Shown piece after piece: positions 1 to 4,682 of a DNA stretch of 9,764 nucleotides. A model generated the notes under the pieces. It did no database searches. It saw nothing but the letters and a program-made list of their open reading frames with translations, and was not told the DNA's origin. The position numbers were made by a program, and so were the translations under genes. Location: assembly GCA_031267005.1 (NCBI GenBank), contig JAIRZX010000452.1, positions 1-9,764 on the forward strand, in the 5' to 3' direction. Origin of the DNA: Deltaproteobacteria bacterium. GTDB lineage: Bacteria; Desulfobacterota; Desulfarculia; Adiutricales; Adiutricaceae. Positions within the stretch are counted from its first letter, which is position 1. Each line of letters starts with the position of its first letter.

Positions 1-1
1 G

Positions 2-3000
2 ATTAAGCCTCCTCCAGGGACCTTTCCCGGGTCCGACAGGCGCGGGCTCTTTCATGCCACTGGTTCCGGGGCGTCGCCGTGCACCTCCTCCGACGCCTCT
101 ACAGTCTCCTCTTCGGATGCCTCTTCCTCCCCCACCGGTTCCGGATCGTCCTCCTCCCCTCCCTCCGGATTCGGATTCGGGTCCGGATCCGCCTCTTCCT
201 CCCCCCCCTCCGGCTCTCGCTCCGGAACCGGATCCTCCTCCCCCCCCTCCGGCTCTCGCTCCGGAACCGGATCCTCCTCCTCACCTTCGGGCTCCGGAAC
301 CGGATCCTCCTCCTCACCTTCCGGCTCCGGATCTGGATCCGCCTCCTTTACCGACGCGTCTCCCAAGCACCCAGCCGACAAGCTTCCGGACGCCGTTGCT
401 GTATCCGCGTCTGCGGCCTCGCCGCCGGAGGCTTCGGGGTTTTGCGCTCCCGGGCAGCCCCCTCAGGGACTCCTCGGTGAAGACGCCGGCCCGGGCGACG
501 GGGAGGAATGGGACGAGGAGGAATTCGACCTCGATGATCCATTTCCGGACGATCCTGATTCGGACGAGCCTTTCCTTGACGATCCGGCTTTCGGGGACCC
601 ATTCCCGGACGACCTCTCCGGCGACTGGGGGCAGGTTCCCTCCCGGACGGACGTCCTCCCCTCGGCGGGAGGGACCGCCGGGGCGCAAGCTCCCTCCGCG
701 TCGGCCGGGTCCTGCGGTCCGGGCGGTCCGGGCGGGCCAGCCAGGACGGGAGAGCCTTCAGAGGCGGCCGGGCTTTCCGGTTCCTTCGCTTCCCCCAGCT
801 CGTCCGGCCCCTTCGCTTCCCCCAGCTCGTCCGGTTCCTTCGCTTCCCCCAGCTCGTCCGGATCCTTCGCTTCCCCCAGCGCATCCGGCTCCTTCGCTTC
901 CCCCAGCGCATTCGGCTCCTTCGCTTCCCCCAGCTCGTCCGGCTCCTTCGCTTCCCCCAGCGCATCCGGCTTCTTGGTCTCTTCCTCTCCCTCCTCTCCC
1001 TCCCTTGCATCCGATCCCTTCGATCCCCCAGACGCCTTTTCCGCCTCGGACGTAGAAGTAGGGGACTGCGCCCTGGTAGCCGTCGAAACTGCCGCTCCCG
1101 GGCTCTACGATTACCTTATACCCCCGGGCATGGAGGTGCGGACGGGCCAGGCGGTCCTGGTCCCTTTCGCTGGGAGGGAGCTCGTCGGCTTCGTGATGGG
1201 CGTGGAGCCGAGGGTGGCCGGGTTCAAAGGCGCCTTGAAGCCTTTGAGGGCGGTGGTGAAGGAGGAGCCCCTGTTCGGGGCCGACTTGACGAGGCTTATC
1301 CGGGCCGTCTCGGATTATTACCGCTACCCTATAGGGCTTTGCGTCCGGGAGATATTGCCCGGCGGCCTGGCCCCCAGGCTGGTGAAGGAGGCGGAGCTGA
1401 GCGAAACGGGCCTGGCCGCCGCGTCGGATCCCTCGCTTCCCGAAACCGATCCCTTAAAGGCGCTCTTCGACGCCCTCCCGGATTCCCTGCCGCTTTCCTC
1501 GTTCAAGGGGAAGGGCCAGGCGGAGCGGCTGGGGGCGCTGGCGAGGAAGGGTCTGGTCAAGATCATTTACGTCCTTGCCGGGAAGGGGGCGGCCTTCGCC
1601 TACGAGGTCGTGATTGGCCCCGTCCCAGATCCTCCGGAGGAGCTCCCCAAGCTGGGCAAGGTGGAGCGCCAGCTTTGGGAGAGGCTGAAAGGCGCCCCCC
1701 CCACGCCCCTCTCCCACTTCAGGCATTACGTCAAGTCCCCCATGCGGATCGCCAGCGCGCTCCAGGCCAAGGGCCTGGTCGTCATGGAGAAGGTGGAGAT
1801 CTGCCGGGACGATCCCAACAGGGCGCCGGATCTGCCCCGCACCATCGTGGAGAAGCTCACCGAGGAACAGGAGGCGGCCCTGGGGAACATCCTGGCGGCC
1901 GTAGACAGGGCCCTGGACGCCGGGCCCGTCCAGGATTCGGGCTGGGAAGGCGTACCCGTACGGGACCCGCGCAGCGGAAGCCCCGAAGTGCCGGGCGGGA
2001 CCGGCGGGCCGTGCGGCCCGGGAGGATCGGGCTGGACCGGCGGGCCGGGCGGCCCGGGCGCGGTTCCGGATGGCTGCGGGGCGTCCGTCCCCCCAGCGAG
2101 CCCGGGCAGGTTCCTGCTGTTCGGGGTGACGGGGAGCGGCAAGACCGAGGTCTACCTGAGGGCCGCCGCCAGGGTGCTCTCCCGGGGAGGGGGGGTGCTG
2201 TGGCTCACGCCCGAGATAGCGCTCACCTTGGGCCTGGAGGCCAGGATCAAGCAGAGCCTTCCGAACGCCCGGCTCGCGGTGCTCCACTCGGGGCTGTCGG
2301 CGGGGGAGCGCCACGATCATTGGATGAACCTGGCGCGCGGGCGGGTCAGGCTCGCTTTGGGGGCCAGGAGCGCGGTCTTCGCCCCCGTCAAGGATCTGAA
2401 GCTCGTTATCGTGGACGAGGAGCACGACTGGGCCTACAAGCAGGAGGACGGGCTCCGCTACCACGGAAGGGACGTGGCGAACTGGCGGGCCAGGGAGTCC
2501 GGGGCCGTCCTTGTCTTGGGCTCCGCCACGCCTTCTTTGGAGAGCTACCGCGCGGCCGAGGCCGGGCGCCTCGAACTGCTGGCCATGAAGGAGAGGCCGG
2601 GGGACGCCACGCTCCCCAAGGTTAAGGTCTGCGACCGCAGGAAGTCCCCCAAGGGGGGGAGGATCCTCTCCCCGGAGCTCAGGAACGAGCTTTTGGCCGC
2701 CTTCCAGCGCGGCGAGCAGGCGCTCCTGTTCGTGAACCGGAGGGGCTGGGCGTCACTGCCCATCTGCATCAGCTGCGGCGAGGCCATGAAATGCCCGAGC
2801 TGCAGCTTAAACCTGACCCTGCACGGGCCCGAGGGGCCTCCCGTGGCGGGGGCCGAGGAAGGCCGCATCAGGGGCATTCCCGACGGCTCGCTTCTGGTTT
2901 GCCACGGGTGCGGCTGGCGCGGCCTGCCACCGAAGGCCTGCCCGTCCTGCGGGGCTGGGCTGGTCAGGTACGTGGGCGCCGGGACGGAGAGGATCCTGGC

Positions 3001-3715
3001 GTCCGCCGAGAAGGACTTCAAGGTCCCCGGAATCAGGCTCGACGCCGACAGCACCAGGAAGAAGGGGGGGCTCAAGGCCGTCCTGGAGGCGTTCGGCAAG
3101 GGCCAGGCGTCTTTCCTGGTGGGCACCCAGATGGCCGCCAAGTGCCACGACTTCCCGAACCTCACGGTGGTGGGGGTGGTGGACGCGGACATAGGCTTGA
3201 ACCTCCCCGACTTCAGGGCCGCCGAGCGCACGTACCAGCTATTGAGCCAGGTGTCCGGCAGGGCGGGGCGCGCCGTGAAGCCCGGCAGGGTCATAATCCA
3301 GACGCTTAACCCGGACCACTACTCGGTGGCCGCCGCCCGTTCCCACGACTACCTGGCTTTTTACAAAAACGAGGCTGCCATGCGGGAGGAGCTGGGGCTC
3401 CCCCCCTTCGGGAAGCTCGCGCTTCTTCGGTTCTGGGGGCCGGACGAGGAAAGGGCCTCCCTGGCCGCGGACAAGGCCGGGGAGCTTTTGCGCGGGCTCG
3501 CGAGGGGGCGCGAGGAGGGCGGCTTCTTCATCCTGGGCCCGGCGCCGTCCCCGGTCGTCAAGCTCAGGGAGCGCTTCCGCTTCCAGATGATGGTCCGCGC
3601 ATCTTCTTCCAAAGCGCGGGGGGAGCTCCTTTCGGAGTTCGCGCCCCAGTGCCGCAAGCAGCTCCCCAAGGCTGTGGCCTTCGCTATAGACGTAGACCCC
3701 TATCACCTGCTGTGA
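2..3715 (+). CDS. priA: Primosomal protein N' (PriA helicase) with a long low-complexity N-terminal extension; partial at left edge
   Basis: PriA is a 3'-5' DNA helicase that recognises stalled forks and reloads the replicative helicase. Counting from TTG 974 as residue 1: the DNA-binding start is at about residue 30 (ALVAVETAAPGLYDYLIP), Walker A GVTGSGKT at 384-391, DEEH at 481-484, zinc cysteines at 598, 601, 607, 610, 643, 646, 656 and 659, and motif VI QVSGRAGR near 760. The C-terminus ends in DVDPYHLL, as in the family. From TTG 974 the product is 913 aa, against 732 in E. coli; inserts lie before Walker A and between the zinc half-sites. The frame is stop-free from base 2, and its only start upstream of the core is TTG 974, which lacks a Shine-Dalgarno. 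An acidic stretch and wobble-position changes in the repeats favour translation upstream, so I call the gene open to the left. If TTG 974 is used, the gene is 974-3715. The helicase assignment is very secure; the extension is inference. Confidence 0.93.
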   Translation: MKPPPGTFPGSDRRGLFHATGSGASPCTSSDASTVSSSDASSSPTGSGSSSSPPSGFGFGSGSASSSPPSGSRSGTGSSSPPSGSRSGTGSSSSPSGSGTGSSSSPSGSGSGSASFTDASPKHPADKLPDAVAVSASAASPPEASGFCAPGQPPQGLLGEDAGPGDGEEWDEEEFDLDDPFPDDPDSDEPFLDDPAFGDPFPDDLSGDWGQVPSRTDVLPSAGGTAGAQAPSASAGSCGPGGPGGPARTGEPSEAAGLSGSFASPSSSGPFASPSSSGSFASPSSSGSFASPSASGSFASPSAFGSFASPSSSGSFASPSASGFLVSSSPSSPSLASDPFDPPDAFSASDVEVGDCALVAVETAAPGLYDYLIPPGMEVRTGQAVLVPFAGRELVGFVMGVEPRVAGFKGALKPLRAVVKEEPLFGADLTRLIRAVSDYYRYPIGLCVREILPGGLAPRLVKEAELSETGLAAASDPSLPETDPLKALFDALPDSLPLSSFKGKGQAERLGALARKGLVKIIYVLAGKGAAFAYEVVIGPVPDPPEELPKLGKVERQLWERLKGAPPTPLSHFRHYVKSPMRIASALQAKGLVVMEKVEICRDDPNRAPDLPRTIVEKLTEEQEAALGNILAAVDRALDAGPVQDSGWEGVPVRDPRSGSPEVPGGTGGPCGPGGSGWTGGPGGPGAVPDGCGASVPPASPGRFLLFGVTGSGKTEVYLRAAARVLSRGGGVLWLTPEIALTLGLEARIKQSLPNARLAVLHSGLSAGERHDHWMNLARGRVRLALGARSAVFAPVKDLKLVIVDEEHDWAYKQEDGLRYHGRDVANWRARESGAVLVLGSATPSLESYRAAEAGRLELLAMKERPGDATLPKVKVCDRRKSPKGGRILSPELRNELLAAFQRGEQALLFVNRRGWASLPICISCGEAMKCPSCSLNLTLHGPEGPPVAGAEEGRIRGIPDGSLLVCHGCGWRGLPPKACPSCGAGLVRYVGAGTERILASAEKDFKVPGIRLDADSTRKKGGLKAVLEAFGKGQASFLVGTQMAAKCHDFPNLTVVGVVDADIGLNLPDFRAAERTYQLLSQVSGRAGRAVKPGRVIIQTLNPDHYSVAAARSHDYLAFYKNEAAMREELGLPPFGKLALLRFWGPDEERASLAADKAGELLRGLARGREEGGFFILGPAPSPVVKLRERFRFQMMVRASSSKARGELLSEFAPQCRKQLPKAVAFAIDVDPYHLL
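203..346 (+). repeat. Ser/Gly-rich tandem repeats, 39 bp then 33 bp units
   Basis: Two identical 39-bp units (203-241 and 242-280) each encode PPSGSRSGTGSSS in the PriA frame. They are followed by two 33-bp units (281-313, 314-346) encoding SPSGSGTGSSS and SPSGSGSGSAS. All length differences are multiples of three, so the downstream PriA frame is kept. The perfect 39-bp duplication suggests recent slippage or unequal exchange. Confidence 0.85.
482..613 (+). other. Acidic Asp/Glu-Pro segment within the PriA extension
   Basis: In the PriA frame this reads as an acidic, Phe/Pro-punctuated stretch with motifs such as GEEWDEEEFDLDDPF, PDSDEPF and FPDDLSGDWG. The motif FPDD occurs twice, and LDDP also occurs twice. 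It resembles an intrinsically disordered acidic tail or linker of the kind found in partners of OB-fold DNA-binding proteins; that comparison is an inference from composition only. It is the strongest protein-like stretch in the first kilobase. Confidence 0.5.
776..970 (+). repeat. 27-bp tandem repeat, seven full copies, encoding SGSFASPS(S/A)
   Basis: Seven consecutive 27-bp units run from 776 to 964, followed by a 6-base partial copy to 970. The peptide unit is S-G-S-F-A-S-P-S-S or -A. The Gly codon varies as GGT, GGC and GGA between copies, which is silent in the PriA frame but changes the residue in the next forward frame. Copy 2 has Pro for Ser and copy 6 has Phe for Ser. The repeat ends directly before the helicase N-terminal domain. 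Confidence 0.9.
1997..2068 (+). repeat. Collagen-like Gly/Pro insert in PriA with a 25-bp direct repeat
   Basis: Between the region equivalent to E. coli LSDEQ (here LTEEQEAALGNIL) and Walker A, PriA carries an insert of roughly 60 residues, whose centre reads GTGGPCGPGGSGWTGGPGGPGA. At the DNA level, 1998-2022 recurs at 2034-2058 with one mismatch and a 36-bp period (12 codons). The sequence is GC-rich and partly palindromic. It should form a flexible loop next to the ATP site and does not disturb the frame. Confidence 0.8.
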
Positions 3716-3719
3716 GGCA

Positions 3720-3768
3720 GGGGAAGGGGAAGGGGAAAGCGGGAGGCGGGAGGATAGGGGGGAGAGGG
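3720..3768 (+). other. Consecutive G-quadruplex motifs immediately after the priA stop
   Basis: Seven blocks of three or more G occur in order: GGGG at 3720, 3726 and 3732, GGG at 3741 and 3748, GGGGGG at 3757 and GGG at 3766, with loops of 2 to 6 bases. The first four and the last four blocks each satisfy the usual G3+N1-7 rule. The tract begins five bases after the TGA, on the coding strand, so it would be in the mRNA 3' end. Confidence 0.6.
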
Positions 3769-3846
3769 ATCGAGGAGGGCGGGGCAGGCGAGCGGAAGGA
3801 AAAGAGCGGGCAAGGGGCCGATGAGAGCGGAGTGAAGAGGACGGAT

Positions 3847-3900
3847 CCGTCTGGAGGAGGATGCGACGGTGTGCCGTCTGGAGGAGGATGCGCCGTTGCG
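3847..3900 (+). repeat. 27-bp tandem repeat, two copies
   Basis: The 19-mer ccgtctggaggaggatgcg occurs perfectly at 3847-3865 and 3874-3892. The full 27-bp units (3847-3873, 3874-3900) differ at three positions, all in their last third. A further, more diverged half-copy may start at 3901. The period equals that of the repeat at 776-964, but the sequence is unrelated. Confidence 0.8.
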
Positions 3901-4066
3901 CCGCCGGAAGGACGGGGCGCGGAGGGCTTGCCGGAAGGAAGAAGCCCGAAGGGCTTGCCTCGCGGCTAACCGCCCGTTCCGGCCCCCCCTCCCCCGAGCC
4001 CCCCTTCCGGGTCCGTCCGCCCAGCCCAGGAGGGCCGGGGAAGAAGCGAGCGGGCGCTTGGTGTTT

Positions 4067-4095
4067 TCTACAGGCGAGTTTTGATGTAATATAAT
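4067..4095 (+). promoter_or_regulatory. Sigma-70-like promoter
   Basis: A perfect -10 hexamer TATAAT lies at 4090-4095. A -35 candidate TCTACA (4 of 6 matches to TTGACA) lies at 4067-4072 with an ideal 17-bp spacer. The element sits in the most AT-rich patch of an otherwise very GC-rich region. Transcription would start near 4102 and read toward the histidine kinase, leaving about 580 nt before its ATG. Confidence 0.6.
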
Positions 4096-4540
4096 GATCG
4101 TAAGAATTCAGCTTCCCCGCGGTCTGGCGCGGCCCCTTCTTCATGCCGGAAACCGGGATCCCGGCGTCCGGGCCGACGGACCCCAATTCGCTATATCCAG
4201 GTTGTTTCTAACCCGGGTCGCGGAAACACGCGGCGCCGGGCGCCGCAATCCCCGCGTTCCCGCCTTTTCCCCAAGGCGGGGCCCACCCGACCGAACGCGC
4301 CTTCCTTGAAGGCCACTTCCGCATTGAGCCCTCCGGAGGGCCTCTTCCCCCCCCGCACGCGATTTAAAGCTGGCGGCCCGCCGGGGGCGGGGCGCCTCCC
4401 CGGGACACTGAGGCAGTCCGAAAGCCGCCTCGGCCGAACAATGGGAGCGGCGCAGTCTTGGCCGAAAGGCCCGCCGCTTTCGCGCCTCCCCAATGGAGGT
4501 GAACGGATCCCAAGCGATCAAGCCCGCCTCTTCGCTTAGT

Positions 4541-4564
4541 CCCCCCTCCCGATCCCCCCTCCCC
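4541..4564 (-). other. C-rich block with minus-strand G-quadruplex potential
   Basis: On the + strand four C runs occur in order: six at 4541, three at 4548, six at 4554 and four at 4561, with loops of 1, 3 and 1 bases. On the minus strand this is a short-loop G-quadruplex motif. It is also a direct repeat of CCCCCCTCCC(C)GAT. It lies about 115 bases before the kinase ATG, on the template strand for that gene. Confidence 0.5.
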
Positions 4565-4627
4565 GATGCCCGGCGGCCCGCTTTTCTTTGCGGGAGCCTA
4601 ACCGATCCGCCTGGACCCCTATCCCCG

Positions 4628-4641
4628 AGGCCTTAAGGCCT
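4628..4641. promoter_or_regulatory. 14-bp perfect palindrome upstream of the kinase gene (possible operator)
   Basis: AGGCCTTAAGGCCT is a perfect inverted repeat centred 45 bases before the ATG at 4680. Its size and place would suit a dimeric regulator binding site, but it matches no operator that I can name. A short GC-rich palindrome can also arise by chance. Confidence 0.25.
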
Positions 4642-4670
4642 TGGCCGCGACCTTGCACCGTCCCGGCTCG

Positions 4671-4682
4671 GGTGATTTTATG
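4671..4682 (+). promoter_or_regulatory. Ribosome binding site and start codon choice for the kinase
   Basis: GGTGAT at 4671-4676 matches the 3' part of the consensus GGAGGTGAT and lies three bases before ATG 4680. That equals normal spacing when aligned on the full consensus. An in-frame TTG at 4641 would add 13 polar residues but has no such site, and the first membrane segment begins shortly after ATG 4680. The ATG is therefore preferred. Confidence 0.6.

Larger units (their letters stand above)
2..973 (+). other. In-frame low-complexity extension upstream of the PriA helicase core
   Basis: These 324 codons contain no stop and no ATG, GTG or TTG, and join the PriA frame directly. In order they encode a Ser/Gly-rich repeat region (about 62-346), a short mixed stretch (347-481), an acidic Asp/Glu/Pro/Phe stretch (482-613), a Gly/Pro/Ala stretch (about 662-742), then seven 9-residue repeats. 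A hand count over 60 codons from 482 gives about 82, 42 and 75 percent GC at positions 1, 2 and 3, the dip at position 2 expected of real coding. No enzymatic domain is recognisable. Other frames are also open here because the sequence is short-repeat and GC-rich, so openness alone proves little. Confidence 0.6.
3716..4066. other. Gene-free spacer after priA: purine-rich, then mixed and C-rich
   Basis: No convincing gene is present. Open frames here have no credible ribosome site or recognisable protein. The first about 130 bases are roughly 85 percent purine on the + strand. A 27-bp tandem repeat follows at 3847-3900, then a small hairpin (AAGCCC-GAA-GGGCTT near 3941-3955), then a C-rich run (3983-4004). 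I see no classical hairpin-plus-T-tract terminator for priA. Confidence 0.6.
4102..4679 (+). other. Possible structured leader RNA or non-coding RNA between promoter and kinase gene
   Basis: I recognise no known RNA family and no convincing ORF. Consecutive stem-loops include 4117-4121/4128-4132 (CCGCG/CGCGG), 4145-4149/4161-4165, 4166-4170/4177-4181, 4230-4236/4240-4246 (7 bp, triloop), 4259-4266/4273-4280 (8 bp, hexaloop), and 4460-4463/4468-4471 closed by a GAAA tetraloop on a lower GCGGCG/CGCCGC stem (4447-4452/4472-4477) with a 7-nt bulge. CCTCC/GGAGG (4485-4489/4495-4499) and CCCGC/GCGGG (4577-4581/4590-4594) follow. None is followed by a T-tract. High GC makes chance hairpins common, so RNA function is a hypothesis. 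Confidence 0.3.

Noticed and set aside
52..381. Minus-strand acidic repeat protein (EPEGEEEDPVPE-like)
   Set aside because: It begins at a TTG with no good ribosome site and covers only repeats that read as Ser/Gly codons in the frame joined to PriA. The forward frame continues into the acidic segment and the helicase.
776..970. Regularly repeated 27-bp units as a possible CRISPR array
   Set aside because: The units are directly adjacent with no spacers and encode a periodic peptide in the PriA frame.
54..1055. Proline-rich 333-residue forward frame overlapping the PriA N-terminus
   Set aside because: Repeat variation alters residues in this frame but is silent in the PriA frame, and it runs through the start of the helicase domain.
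3924..3966. SRP-RNA-like string (CCGGAAGGAAGAAGC)
   Set aside because: It resembles the conserved SRP apical loop only over a few bases; the flanking asymmetric loop and stem are missing.
3861..4094. Small ORF starting in the 27-bp repeat, preceded by GGAGGAGG
   Set aside because: The purine run directly abuts the ATG, which is too close for a Shine-Dalgarno. It occurs in both repeat copies, and the translation looks compositional.
4102..4281. 6S RNA, RNase P RNA or tmRNA after the promoter
   Set aside because: The 5' and 3' ends do not pair as in 6S RNA, and the signature sequences of RNase P RNA and tmRNA are absent.
4141..4521. Minus-strand ORFs in the spacer before the kinase
   Set aside because: They have no recognisable protein and no ribosome site, and they overlap the hairpin-rich stretch. 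Stop-poor GC-rich DNA explains them.
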